The notes: generated by a model from the sequence alone, not told the origin. A stretch of DNA of 64,000 nt from Viola odorata (GCA_963691705.1 OY829545.1:37807475-37871474), one strand, 5' to 3'; counted from the stretch's first letter, positions 1-10,790 are shown. Numbers and translations: made by a program.

Positions 1-1550
1 GAGGGGTGGAAAATTGGACTTTAGGAGATCGGAGGTGAAACCCACCACAAGGGAAGCGGAAGGAGGAGGCGATGTGCAAAAGGAACCAGGTGAAACATGA
101 AAGGACTCAGTAACCTCTGCAGTCCTCAAAGAGTCAGAAGCTTGACCACCAGAAGGTCCCTCGGAGACGAAGGTAGTACCATGCTCCTCCTGACTGATAA
201 CGTTACCCCAGACGTCCCTACAACCTCCGTGCCATGTCGCCCCTTCTTACGATGCTCTTGGAATACATGGGACAGATTCATGTTGTTATCCGAAGAAGCA
301 CGAGCTGAAGCAGTGGCAGTCTCCTGGAAAGATGCACCACAAAAAGTAAAGAAATAGAAGAAAGCGGTGAGGAACGATTTCAAAATGCATTTGAGATAAT
401 GAGAGAATTGAAGGGACGCCTACATGAATAGCCTCGTCAGGGGCTGTCTCTGAAGAAGCAACTGTATCGGAAAGTGAAACATGGTTGTTAATGCTTCTTG
501 TCTTTCTCTTCTTGGTAATGCGAGGCCGAGAGGAAGACGCGTGAATAAGATTAACGGCAATAGAAACAATCGGAACCAAAATAGGATTAACACCGGCAGC
601 TCCTTCGCCAATCTGAGAAGAAGACGCTTGAATGAGGTTAGTACCCGCAGCGGACAATTGAGTAGGATTAACGACCGCAGCGGTAGCGGTAGCAACAGCT
701 TCCTCTTCTTCCCTCTTCTTTTGAGCTCTTCTTTCCCGCCTCCTAATGCACTAGGGCTTCCAACCGCGCAGAGGAACTGCACAATCATGAGATAACGGCA
801 GTGTTAGTATTTCCCAGAACAACAAAGAAAATGACAAAATACTCACCCTCCACACATTCTCGAAGATCGATCCCACATGCCAGTTTGCGAGTATGAACAC
901 TGAAGTTCAACTCGAGCAGTTTGTCCAACCAACCTTGCTCGGGAGGGGGAAGAGGTTGTCGTCCACCCTAGGCCTCGTCCCTGATGTCGTGATTAAAACT
1001 AGTCCTCCACCAAGGACCAGGTAGATTGGTAACAAAAAACGCCACTTTTCCAACTATCAATAGAAGACTCAAGGTGCATTAGCTTCCAGGTGAAGGGTTT
1101 TAGCGATTCGTCATCATAACGGGGCGATATCACTATTACGCCTCTACGACTATAAAATTAAAAAAGGGAATGAAGCAGTAAAAGGGACAAAGAAGCAATC
1201 CCCTTAAATCTATAGAGCTTTAGGAAAGCATAAATACAACAGTATGCATTAGGGCTCAACTGGGCAGGATTTAAATCAAGTTCAGTAAGCAATTGTACCA
1301 CTAAGGGGTCAAGAGAAAACTGGAAACCATAACCAAACATCTTGGCATACAAAATTCTACGGTTGCCGGGTAATTCACTGTTGAGACGGAGCGAATTAGA
1401 GGCAACCTCAACCGAATAGTCTTCAAGAACATGGGCATTATATTTATTTAACCGCCACTGGAGCACGGTCGGAGAAGTGATAGTGGGAACAATGTTTTCA
1501 ATCTTCTCCTCTCCAATAGATTTAGGTCGAGGACGACGACTTCTAGCCAT
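1..1550 (-). pseudogene. PF04195-like (putative gypsy-type transposase domain) antisense ORF, copy 1, 3' end outside window
   Basis: The minus-strand ATG at 1550 opens a 130-codon frame (MARSRRPRPKS...) ending at 1158. The segment GYGFQFSLDPLVVQLLTEL followed by NPAQLSPNAYCCIYAF has the pattern I associate with the plant domain PF04195, an extra protein carried by some LTR retrotransposons; its biochemical role is unknown. Coding-like sequence continues in other frames through about 850. A likely donor (GGTGAGTATT) near 846 and acceptor (ATTGTGCAG) near 777 suggest an intron, after which an Ala/Ser-rich linker with a basic KKRKTR patch follows (about 760-420). The frame breaks, so this copy is probably dead. 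It resembles the copy at 2238-4456 in order and orientation. Assignment by pattern, not by search. Confidence 0.5.
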
Positions 1551-1710
1551 GGTAAAATTAAAAAGAAGAAAATGACAGAGAAGAACTGGAGTACCTTTCT
1601 AAAGAGAAACTCAGAGTATCCAGACGGTGGAAAGAAGAAACGCAAATCGCCCTTTGGAGTACTATGGAAAAAGTGAAATAGTAAAAGAAGGAAACGAAGC
1701 ACATGGTAGG

Positions 1711-1717
1711 TTTTATA
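1711..1717 (-). promoter_or_regulatory. TATA box for antisense ORF copy 1
   Basis: Minus strand reads TATAAAA about 160 bases upstream of the ATG at 1550, a plausible distance for a plant core promoter with a short 5' UTR. Confidence 0.45.
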
Positions 1718-2237
1718 ACCCTAGCGATCAACCAAAACGACTGTTGCAACAGCCGTTGTGTGGGATGCGTCAGGGGGAAAAGACACGCGCAATGAGTACA
1801 ATTTTGAAAAAGCGGAAAAATGCTTCGATTTTACCAACCCCTAGGGGGCGCCAACTCATAACACCCCCACGAAGGGACACGTGCATTCTGACCATCATCA
1901 CTTCCTCCCTCGCATTAATGAGGGATTCTCAAGCATTAAATGCTCTAAAAAGTGAAATCGATTCTTAAGACAGAACGAACGCGATAAGACGAAGATCAAG
2001 ATAACGCGGGACAAAGCGTTATCATGGCTGGCATCCATCGACATAACACGAAGGAAGGAGGTAATGCTACAAAGATCAATTATTATTTAGAAAAGCGTTA
2101 TTGCAAAGCAAATGGCGTTAATGTTCAAATTTAGAAAGAAACAACAATTAATGAGGAGGAGCGGAGCCTTATGCGTCTTTCGCACCGCCTGAATCATCCG
2201 ACAATGGGAGCTCCTCAGTATCGCTGCCGTCGCCTGC
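1718..2237. other. Spacer between antisense ORF copies
   Basis: No coding frame is convincing. The stretch is rich in the words ATAACGC/GCGTTAT, which recur from here to about 6720, so it is probably upstream regulatory sequence of copy 1 inside one element. Confidence 0.4.
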
Positions 2238-4456
2238 TTATTCCTCTCCTGACGAAAAGAGACCTTCCTTGCTCCCGTCAATCTCATTTATTTTTGAAGA
2301 AGCATACTCGGCTATCTTAGCAGGATCAAAAGTCCTACTACGGTAATAGTCCGCGAACCCGGCGGTAAAGGCCCACATAGTTTTCTTCTTCCACCAGTCT
2401 ATTCTCGACAGAACCTTGGCCAAGTCCGCGTCATGGGCCAATATCTCTTCATGGAGAAGAGAGTTTTTCTTCTCAGCTGCCACCAGCTCTACCTCTAAGG
2501 CCTCGATTTTAGCTTTCCCCTTGGAATTTTCCCTCGCGAAGTTGGCACGACAGTCGTCCAGTTCTGCTCGAGTCTAATTTTGGAGCCGCGTTAACTTCCT
2601 TACTTTGGCCGACGCACGGTCAAGTTGACCCTTTGTGTTTAATGAATCTTGAAACTTGCCGCCACAAGCCTTGATAAAATAATGCATCTTGCGGAAGTTG
2701 GCCAAAGAATCATTCAAAACACGTATGTGCTGAATGTCGGGAGGAAGTTGTAGCAACTTTTCCTCATCCTCAGGAAGACCTAACATCTCACCCACCAAAA
2801 TCGCTGTCGGTTGATCCCGCGACAATGGGTCTGACACCCCTAAGGCGCGAAGCCCAATAATTTCAAAGTTCGACAGGTCCAACAAAAAAGAAGGAGCCCC
2901 CTGAGGCTCTTGAGAAGAAAGATTGGCGATGATAGAAGGACGGAACCACTAGCAGAGCTATTAACGCCTTGAACGGAAGTAAAGAATAGTGGTTGAGGAA
3001 CTCTCACTGATGGAGCAGGAAACGCACTCGGACTCGGAGTCGGCGCCACCACGCCAAGAATGCAAGAAGAGATAGGAGAATGTGGAGTCTCAACGATAGT
3101 GGAAGCATTCGTTGTCGACGGCGTTTTCACCGGATCCACAGAAACCTCGATAATAGGAGAAGATCTCGTTATCGGGGGAACTTCAATTGACGGCGCGAAA
3201 ACTTCAGCAGTCGAGAAAGAAGGCATTGTTGATGAAACTCCAGCTCCCACCGAGGGAACACCTTCAGCGTTACCAAAAATAGTGGCAATATCAGAGAAAA
3301 TAGGGCCTGACATTGACGCTAAAGGAGGACGCGCAGCAATCTTACTTGCTTGGCTCTCTTTTTCTTCCCTAAGCCTTATTCGCTGAACCTTAGAAACCTG
3401 TCCAAGGCAAGGCTCCGTGTCCATGTCCTCACCTTTGTATGAAAAAATCTTTGTCTCGACCGTTGTCGAGCCTGAGCCAGGCGTTATATTCCGAACGGGT
3501 AACCAATTTTCCACAAAACGAGAAGCGCGAGTGGGAGCGTCATACCCCCTTCGAAGGACCGCCCCCGAAGTCCTTCTTTTTTTTAACGGGACTCTACGGT
3601 CAGGCGGAGCCCTAGGAAGACACTGTTGGAGGTAGCACGGCTTTCGAACGAGCGTTATCCACTACAGGCGGTTGATCGATAACAGCTCCTACAAAAAGTC
3701 ATATCAATACATAAGATAGAAAGCTGATAACGCTAGAATTTAAAGACTCACCTACGACGCACTCAGATAAAGGCTTATACAAAGCAAAGTTTCGGATATG
3801 AAAAGGCGTCTCCATCTCTAACAAGGCGTTAGCCTGAGCCAACTCCTTCCTAGACAAAATGACCGACTTTACCTAGTCAGTATCGGTGATGCCCCGGTTA
3901 AAGCCCCTACACCACAAGTGGGAAGGCAACTCAACAATAAAGAAGCCACCCTTCCAGTCATCAACGGTTTCTTCAAACTCTCAAAAATTTTACCAGAAAG
4001 ACTAGGCATATGCGTCATTCCATCTTGGAGTAACGCTTACTAGACCATTGCGACAAGTGAAGCTGAAGAATTTACGAAACAAATCGACAGAAGGGGCAAG
4101 GATATTCTTCATTTCGCAGGCGCGGATGAAAGCATAGATACCACACCATGATGAGGGTGTTATCTACGCTGGGTTAATCTTACAATGGCACAGTATATTC
4201 TCTATCGGAGCATGAACAGGAAGGCGGAAACCATAAAGAAACATCTTAAAATACAACATCCTATGGTTCCCCACAGGACGTTGTGAAGTCTCATATGCCT
4301 CTCTGGAAGCATAACGGTATAACCGTTGGGGAAAGAGATACCATGACTCTCTAACTCGAGCCACAGAACTGTCTCACAAGTAAAAACACTTGCAGTATTC
4401 TCGATCTCAGAATCTATAGGCTCTCGAGGGCCAGTCTTAGATCTCGTGCGACGCAT
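2238..4456 (-). pseudogene. PF04195-like antisense ORF, copy 2 (two-exon, frameshifted)
   Basis: The minus-strand ATG at 4456 starts MRRTRSKTGPREP. After a frameshift near 4330 the domain continues as MLYFKMFLYGFRLPVHAP, aligning with copy 1. A 63-bp intron is plausible: donor TAG/GTGAGTC at 3751 and acceptor TTTTGTAG/G ending at 3689. Exon 2 holds a basic patch, then a long Ser/Pro/Thr-rich linker (about 3500-2900). The C-terminal part (2885-2238) is helical and charged, starting LLDLSNFEIIGLRALG and ending SKEGLFSSGEE, with one TAG at 2574-2576. Domain, linker and coiled-coil tail in this order fit the PF04195 protein type. At least two frame breaks and one stop make it a pseudogene. The host element is read on the plus strand, so this is an antisense ORF. 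Confidence 0.55.
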
Positions 4457-4650
4457 AGTGAAGAGGCAGTAAAAAGGAAAACCAGAAGAAGGTGGAATAG
4501 GGTACCTTAGAAAGAAGAACAACAGAATAGACAGATCGCCTGAGTCGATGAGCTGTTGAGAAAATTTCTTCGAAGAGAAGGAGAAGAGTAGAGAATAGCA
4601 AGAAAAAATCAAAATACGAGCAAAAGTTTGAGAAAAAAGAAGTTGTTTCC

Positions 4651-4657
4651 TTTTAAA
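4651..4657 (-). promoter_or_regulatory. Weak TATA-like site for antisense ORF copy 2
   Basis: Minus strand reads TTTAAAA about 195 bases upstream of the ATG at 4456. It lies where copy 1 has its TATA box but is a poorer match. Confidence 0.25.
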
Positions 4658-4879
4658 GGTCAAACCTTGCGAAGATGACCAAACAGCCAATTAGAGCGGG
4701 ACACACGTAAGATGGAAGATGACACGTGGAAACACATTAAAAGAAAATTTAAAGCCAAGTGCCTACGATTCTAGAGGAAAACAGTTGAAAAGACGGTTGT
4801 GTGGAGCAATAATTACCCAGCGTCAACTACCAAATGATCATGAGGATAACGCAAGAACAAGACAGAAAAAAGAGCCATA

Positions 4880-5425
4880 CGGCATCTACAAAGCGCTTAG
4901 CGCGCATGTCAATCCTCGTCAAGCTAGTAAGAAGGCCAATAGAAATCATCTCCATCCGAGGACGGTAGTTCCTCGTCAAGTAAAGGAAAAGGTTCTTCAG
5001 GTTTCTTCCTTTTGCCTTGCCCCGACTGAGGGTCTTCTTCATAGGAGTCGTGCATGAGTCCTCCTTGACGGCAGAAGCTGTAATCTCAGAACCAGCGTCG
5101 TGAACAGGAACTTCTCCCCATGACATAAAACAGTTGACATATGGAAATAGCTCATCACCCCTTCGAATAGTAGGGGTATAGGAGTCACGGCCAGTATCGA
5201 GTATCTCAGAGGTTTTCCTTTTTGACCTCTTACGACCCTTGTGTCAAGAAAACTGCCTTTTGAGGCGCGACGGAGAAGGATCGTTGGAATCTGGGGGAGT
5301 AGGAGGAGTTTGGGGAGAATCACATTCTGTAACATCCATGGAGTATGAGTCAGCCACGGAATTGCGAATAATATTCGTAGAGGAATAAGAAGAAGAAGAT
5401 GAACAGGAAAAAGAAAGAAAAATTC
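4880..5425 (-). pseudogene. Ser/Pro-rich coding-like relic of unknown function
   Basis: One minus-strand frame reads as a low-complexity protein: DSPQTPPTPPDSNDPSPSR, a basic KGRKRSKRK patch, then FMSWGEVPVHDAGSEITAS (about 5125-5065). A second frame further on gives an acidic tail (LLDEELPSSDGDD). A stop near 5245 and frame changes break it. I do not recognise a family. Its place between the PF04195-like copy and the 127-codon ORF, same strand, suggests it is another extra ORF of the same element or a worn linker region of a third copy. Confidence 0.3.
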
Positions 5426-5688
5426 CATGAAATAGTCATGGCAAAGAGGCAATCCTGCCTTTTCGCACGTCCTCCGAAAGCAATTAATACGCTTTGAGAA
5501 GAATGATCATAATTATAGAATCTAATCCCGTGATCATGCCTGTTAAAAATTCACATTAATCGAGAGGTGCCAGTAAAACCGCCCAATCAGTTACTATTGG
5601 AAAGGCGGCTTAAATTAAGACAGGAAACGGTCATTTATCGTCATTTGGCGAATGACGAAAGCAAATGCTATGGAAGTCCAACCAACGA

Positions 5689-5710
5689 CGGGCTCATTTT
5701 CGGTTGGGCT
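5689..5710. repeat. 22-bp direct repeat, copy 1 of 2
   Basis: Identical 22-base word (begins CGGGCTCATTTTC, ends GGTTGGGCT) at 5689-5710 and 6429-6450. The two copies flank the 127-codon ORF. Confidence 0.8.
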
Positions 5711-5862
5711 AAGGTTAGCCTTGACTGGTATAACAACGCAAGCACAGCAGAAAATAGAAGGTAGCAAGCAAGGCCATTTTATTTATTTATGGCCAAAACG
5801 CCCTAAACATACACCCAAAATAAAAGGAAAAGACAAGGAAACGTAAAGGCGGCTGAAGGTAG

Positions 5863-6246
5863 TCAATCATTGGACCCAGCGTCATCATCCCCTCGGACCA
5901 AAGGAATATCTCTTAGAGCTTCTGCAACAGAAGTCAATTCGGAGGAAGAAACCCTAATGTCTTTCAAGCAGTACCCTAGCAGATCCTTCCTTTGCTGCAG
6001 CATTGTGATAACTATCTGGATGTGGGAAACAGTGGCGACCAACTTCGACACACTCTCTAGAGGACTAAAATCCTCCATGGAAGCCGCACCTTGCCTGGAC
6101 AGTAGAGGAGTCATCATCCTTTGAAGTTCCAGAATGTCCTCAGAGGTCTTATTCAGCATAGTCTCTAGAAAGCCAACGTTGGCCTCGGTGAGATTCTTCA
6201 GAGTATGAGCCTTGGAGATCAGGAAATTTGTGGTCAGTTCATCCAT
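5863..6246 (-). CDS. Intact 127-codon antisense ORF, unknown function
   Basis: The minus-strand ATG at 6246 starts MDELTTNFLISKAHTLKNL and ends LVRGDDDAGSND. It is the only frame in the antisense array without a break. The protein looks helical throughout, with heptad-like leucine/isoleucine spacing (SEDILELQRMMTPLL; QIVITMLQQRKDLLGY) and an acidic C-terminus; I see no signal peptide or membrane segment. A TATA box lies 60 bases upstream. I recognise no family. Inference: an accessory helical protein of a Tat-like element, possibly related to the helical C-terminal part of the PF04195-like proteins. It could also be a chance-preserved relic of a longer gene. Confidence 0.5.
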   Translation of the reverse strand: MDELTTNFLISKAHTLKNLTEANVGFLETMLNKTSEDILELQRMMTPLLSRQGAASMEDFSPLESVSKLVATVSHIQIVITMLQQRKDLLGYCLKDIRVSSSELTSVAEALRDIPLVRGDDDAGSND

Positions 6247-6305
6247 GGTGAAAATGTCAGGAGAAATGTAGAAAAATGAGAAGAATTAGTGCAGTGGAAG
6301 ATCCA

Positions 6306-6312
6306 ATTTATA
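6306..6312 (-). promoter_or_regulatory. TATA box for the 127-codon ORF
   Basis: Minus strand reads CTATAAATT, 60 bases upstream of the ATG at 6246. This leaves a 5' UTR of about 30 bases. Confidence 0.5.
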
Positions 6313-6428
6313 GACCTAAAGGAATGACGGTTTGAAAAGACGTCTCTCGGTAGTCGCACCACCCCATTACCTTGAAGTCCATTGAGCAGACAAGGCCGAA
6401 AATGAAGCGATAGCCCTTGGTAAACACT

Positions 6429-6450
6429 CGGGCTCATTTTCGGTTGGGCT
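6429..6450. repeat. 22-bp direct repeat, copy 2 of 2
   Basis: Exact match to 5689-5710. A TATA-like CTATAAAAG lies just downstream on the plus strand (about 6460). Confidence 0.8.
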
Positions 6451-6597
6451 TATGATAACTATAAAAGCAATTCCAGGGGCATTTTCGTCGTTACACCCAG
6501 CGTTAAGGCCAGAACACTGTAGCTCCCATCGGGCGTCCGCCTTTGTGGCTACTGCCTCCCACCTCACATGGAATCCTGGGATGGTCAACATCAGCGC

Positions 6598-6618
6598 GGG
6601 GGGGGGGGGGGGGGGGGG
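6598..6618 (+). repeat. G21 homopolymer, possible expanded polypurine tract
   Basis: Twenty-one consecutive G between GCGC and TCTTATAC. Its place just before an LTR-like block makes a G-rich polypurine tract one explanation; an unstable homopolymer or an assembly artefact are others. Confidence 0.45.
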
Positions 6619-6959
6619 TCTTATACATTATCTAGCCACATTAATGGCGTTATCCCATTCCAGGTAGGACATGACGTCACATGAGGAACTTGGGCGTTAT
6701 CTTCCCTAGATAACGCCCACCCCCTAGAGATAACACTCACGTTCTGCCTATAAATACCTCACCACTCAAAGTGAAAAGGTAAGCCTGAGATTGCTAGCCG
6801 AACCCCTGCCATCTTGAATAACCATACTGACTTAAGAATCGGAGTGTCTATGCTGGAGACCCCCTCCGGTGCTTTGCAGGTACACCGGACACCAAGAATA
6901 GAGATTCTGAACGGCCATTTTCCTCACCTACCCCTCTCCAGAAGTCCGAATCTTATCAG
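6619..6959 (+). repeat. LTR-like block of a Tat-like Ty3/gypsy element (limits approximate)
   Basis: A good TATA box (TATAAATA, 6749-6756) is followed by TGACTTAAGAATCGGAGTGTC and C-rich sequence, the R/U5 pattern I know from Tat/Ogre/Retand-type plant LTRs. Upstream are near-palindromic TAACGCC/GGCGTTA words. I could not find the second LTR or a TSD; the 5' LTR should lie left of the window. The end at CTTATCA is a guess. Confidence 0.4.
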
Positions 6960-7129
6960 TAGAAATGTGATGGAATTAGAGGTCCAAGATGGATATAATG
7001 GAGAGTCTCAATGGCTTGTTGTTGAATCCATTGTTGAACTATGTTTAGTTGTTTGCTGAATTTTCAGGGGGGGAAAACTGTTCGTGTATGCCATATCCGT
7101 ATGGTTATGACTTATGAAATTATTATTAA
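6960..7129. other. Unassigned spacer
   Basis: I see no coding frame or repeat here. It joins the LTR-like block to the MITE. Confidence 0.3.
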
Positions 7130-7541
7130 TTTTCGTTAGGGGTTATAATAAGTACCTCCCTTGGTGACATTTATCTATAATTTGGACTTGTGCTTGAATC
7201 CAGATTGAGTTATTCCGTAATTACTATAACGATTGTCTCACCTGTGATTAATTAGATGCATTTTTGGTGCTTGTTGGCATGGAGTTATCAATGAAATTTT
7301 TGTGAATGGTATGAAAATAAGGCCAAGCAAAAAATTAAGTGTGGGTAAAGGTCAATCTTTGTTGACCTGTCAACCATTTATATTTCATGCATTCTTCACA
7401 CCTGTGGTTGTTGCTTTAATTGATCGATATGGCTTCTCTTCCTACTTAGTAGTTAGTAGTATAGTAGTTGGGAACTAGCAGAGTGATTTTGCTCCTTTCA
7501 CTTTCACCAAGGGCGGTACTTATTATAACCTCCAACGAAAA
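7130..7541. mobile_element. 412-bp MITE with 38-bp terminal inverted repeats and TAA target duplication
   Basis: Bases 7130-7167 and the reverse complement of 7504-7541 match at 35 of 38 positions (begin TTTTCGTT, end CCTTGGTGA). TAA lies directly outside both ends (7127-7129, 7542-7544). A 3-bp TWA duplication is typical of PIF/Harbinger-derived MITEs, but the terminal bases are not the usual ones for that group, so the superfamily is uncertain. No coding capacity. Confidence 0.75.
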
Positions 7542-7585
7542 TAACCTCCAAGCTTAGAAGCGTAATTAACAAATTAATTTAAAAA

Positions 7586-7739
7586 AATTAAGTCCAGTCC
7601 AGACCAATCGGACAACTTTATCGGGCCGAGACTGGGTCCCAGATTTGGGCCCATTTTTGGTCGGGACTGGGTCTGGTCCCGACCGCTTGTCTTCGGGTCT
7701 AGCCGGGTCCGGACCCGTAGACCCGAATTGACACCCCTG
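7586..7739. mobile_element. Terminal fragment of a hAT transposon
   Basis: The block is dense in GGGTC/GACCC words and ends ACCCGAATTGACACCCCTG. On the minus strand this is CAGGGGTGTCAATTCGGGT, a typical hAT end. The other end is not visible. It abuts the Athila gag relic exactly at 7740. Confidence 0.6.
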
Positions 7740-7740
7740 G

Positions 7741-9039
7741 TCCAAACCATGGAATGGCTGACCACGCTCAGATTTAGTATTTTTATGACTGAATGAATCA
7801 GAAGGATAAAGAACGAGTTGATACAGGAACTGGAGGAGCTTTGCAAGACCTTACTCCAACTCGAGCAAAACTGTTGCTCTACACTAAAGCTGAGAGCTGC
7901 AACAAAAACTCCATAGAGCACCCTAACCCCACTCCCACTTTAAATTTAGTTACTTTAGAACATTAGCTTGTGAAAATTGCTAACTTTGTGCAAAATATTT
8001 CCACAAGTATCATTAGCCAAGGGAGCAATCAAAGCTGGGGAAATCATTCTAACTTCAGCCGACTCAAGAACCACAACAACACATATTTACAACTACCAGC
8101 ATCCCAACAGCAACTACGAATAGTCGGACCTTCCATTGAAGATACCTTGAACACCCTGCAAGCCACCTAAGTTGCCCACGCAAAGACACAAGCAACCTTG
8201 GCAACTACTTTGACAACCAACTTGGTTGACATTCAGAAACAGCTAGACCAGCTTGTAGAGAGCCATCGGGATCAGCAAGAGAAAATGCCTCTCAATGTCG
8301 CAAGTCGGCCTATTTATAATGTCAGTTCGATTAATTTTAAGAAGTGGTACAAACCAACTCAAAAGGGAAGAAGCAGTAGCTTGTGAATAGGAGCAATAAA
8401 AGCCAAAAAACAAGAGATGGGAAGAAGTATTAGAATCCTTGAGAAGATATAAAAAGAAGCTGCTAGAGCAGATCAAAAAAAGATTGGAAGAAACAGAAAG
8501 AATTCTAGGAATAGAGGACTATACCTCAACCACCAATCAGGAGGTTAGGAAAGCCATAGAAAGAGAGGAAGGAAGTGACAACGTATCTTCACCCTTTCCA
8601 CCTACACCTGACAAGACCTAAAAGGAGGAGCAAGAAGAATAATTCATGGAGACATTTAGAAAGATGGCGATTAACCTCCTTATGCTTGATTTAATCGCTA
8701 AAATTCCTAGTTACGCTAAATTTCTTAAGAATTTGTGCTCTAACAAAAGGAAACTTGCAGGTGATGAACAATTTAATTCATCAATCACTCACTCCCAGCT
8801 ACTAGAGAAATGTAAAAACTAAGGTACCTTCAACATTCCATCTAAGATAGGCAACAAAAAGATTGAGAAGGCCTTATGCGACTTGGGAGCTGGAATAAAC
8901 GTATTATCATTGGCAGAATATGAGAGGTTGGGTATTGGAATCATGAAGGAAACTAAAGTGGTCATTCAACTTGCCGATCGATCCGTAATCCATCCCAAGG
9001 GAGTTGTCGAGGATGTTCTAGTCTAAGTCAATGATTTTA
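7741..9039 (+). pseudogene. Athila-type gag-protease relic (+), first part
   Basis: The sequence can be followed against the better-preserved Athila gag at 61790-64000. Shared stretches are PNHGMADH, TGTGGALQDLTPTRAKLLL, QQLRIVGPSIEDTLNTL and, in the protease, KIEKALCDLGAGIN then VVIQLADRS. The 5' half of gag is missing, and several stops and frameshifts are present (for example TAA at 8168). The protease is cut at 9040 by a solo LTR and resumes at 10394. It lies head-to-head with a minus-strand relic of the same kind at 10965-13451. Confidence 0.75.
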
Positions 9040-9044
9040 TATAT

Positions 9045-10388
9045 TGATAGCATGTTTCTTGGGCGTGATTTTACCTTCTTTTCTAGCCCTTTCGGGGGCT
9101 TGATTCCGCTATTTGACCCTTATTCCAATCTTTATTACAGATCAGTGTCAATAGAAGGAAAAGATCGAAAAGAAGCATTTTTTGAGTATTTCTGAGGATT
9201 TCAAGCTTCAAGGCCTAGAAGATCAGAATGTCGTCGAGCCCTCGAAAGCTAACCAGACCAGTGAGCAGTCTCTCGCTCACGATATCGCTGCAAAGCCAAA
9301 GAGACGAATCTCTAAAGATTCTCACGGGATTCCTTGCATATCTAGAAGATTCCAGAATATTCCAGCACGCTCCATGTGCTGTCACCCTCTCCCCTTAGCT
9401 GGAATTTGTCTTCTTGTGGGCTAGACACTATATAAGCCTCTAGTTTTAGGGTTTGAGGACACACATCACACTTTGTAAATATTTTCTATTTTCTTCTTTT
9501 GGGAGCCGCCTCTTTTTCTCCCCTCCTCCTTTTAGAGGTGGTGGATCAGACCATTTCCAGCAGCCATGTACATAAACCGGAGATTTGCTCCGGCCGGTAT
9601 TTATCAAGTTTTCTCCTTTATCTCTTACTTACTTGTAATGTTTTCTAGATCTAGATTTGTGTATTTTCCAGCATGAGTAGTTGATTTCTCTTGTTCTTAG
9701 CAAAGGTATTTTGATGGTTGCATAGGTTAGTAAGAGGCCAAATCGTTCTTCATAAACTCCATGTTTGTATTTGCTTGTCTGTCATTTTCTTGCCCTAGAT
9801 TACCTCTTTAGCAGTGACAGTGTGGGGAGGTTCTTGGGAGGATGACGAAGTGTCTAGGTTACCTCTTTAGCAGTGATAGTGTGGGGAGGTGCCTGGGAGG
9901 ATGGCAAGGTGTCTAGGTCATATCTTTAGCAGTGACAGTGTGGGGAGGTGATAGACCCCTATAGCATATCTACGGCATGAGAATATAATATCCTTGAGCT
10001 GATGATTATCTAGCCCTAGACGCAACCTGAGAATGTCCTTTGCTAAGATCTCTTCTCCCCTGACTTTATTTCTTTACTTGATTTATGTCTGCATGTCTTA
10101 CCCTTGACTCTCACTTTTAGTGCTTTTTACTTTCGTGCCCTTGATAACTGCTTTAATTATTTGTCTTGTTAGCTCCCGAATCTGTGTTGATTAATTCCAT
10201 TGATCAACATAAACCCACCCCTTTTTGTATTACTATTTTTGGTCTGTTTGTCTTTGTCATGCATGAAAGTTAGCGTCTTGCCCTAGTCTTCGTGGATCGA
10301 CCCTGTTACCACTATGCACAATTTATTATGCACTTGATAGCAGGTCTTTATTATTATGTTTGATCGTGCCCTCGACAAGCACGCATCA
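9045..10388 (+). repeat. Solo LTR (1,344 bp) of an Athila-type element, TSD TATAT
   Basis: It starts TGATAGC and ends GCATCA, with TATAT at 9040-9044 and 10389-10393. Removing it restores the protease reading (NDFIY then PVDFYV). The TATA box is TATATAAG at 9429-9436. Its last 150 bases and the CCGGAG...CTCCGG region align with the split LTR at 13505-31238, so both belong to one family. A solo LTR is the usual product of recombination between two LTRs. Confidence 0.9.
9795..9950. repeat. Tandem repeat inside the solo LTR, period 59, about 2.6 copies
   Basis: Units start with CTAG(A/G)T at 9795, 9854 and 9913 and contain CTTTAGCAGTGACAGTGTGG. The third unit is cut short. Confidence 0.85.
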
Positions 10389-10393
10389 TATAT

Positions 10394-10790
10394 CCTGTTG
10401 ATTTTTATGTTGTTGATATGAATATGGATTTTTCCACTAATAATACTGATGTCCTCCTAGGCAGACCTTTCCTAAGAACTGCGAGAGCATTGATTGATGT
10501 TTTTCATGGATGCTTAAATCTTGAATATTGTGGTTAAATTGTTAAATTTAATATGAATGATATGATGAAATACCCAGAGAAGTACATTGTTTGTACTTCA
10601 TAGATGTTTGTGAACCTCCTGCTATTGAAACAAATGAGCTTGGTAAGAATGATCCTTTTAATTATGTTTTTTCCAGGGAAACAATAGGAGAAGAGATGGA
10701 CAGCAATGATGATTTATTAGAAGATGTGGGAGACCTATCGAATCAGACCAAGAATGATTGTCTTGACAAAGTATGGGGAGATTCTAAGCA
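10394..10790 (+). pseudogene. Athila-type protease relic (+), second part
   Basis: Continues the relic interrupted at 9040. TDVLLGRPFLRTARALIDV is the C-terminal flap and GRPF region of an Athila protease, followed by a frameshift and the downstream IDVCEPPAIETNELG stretch. Sequence similarity is lost after about 10790, so RT and integrase are absent. Confidence 0.7.

Noticed and set aside
7067..7082. CAGGGGGGGAAAACTG as left end of the hAT fragment at 7586-7739
   Set aside because: It lacks the GTGTCAA continuation of the right end and no matching 8-bp duplication flanks the pair.
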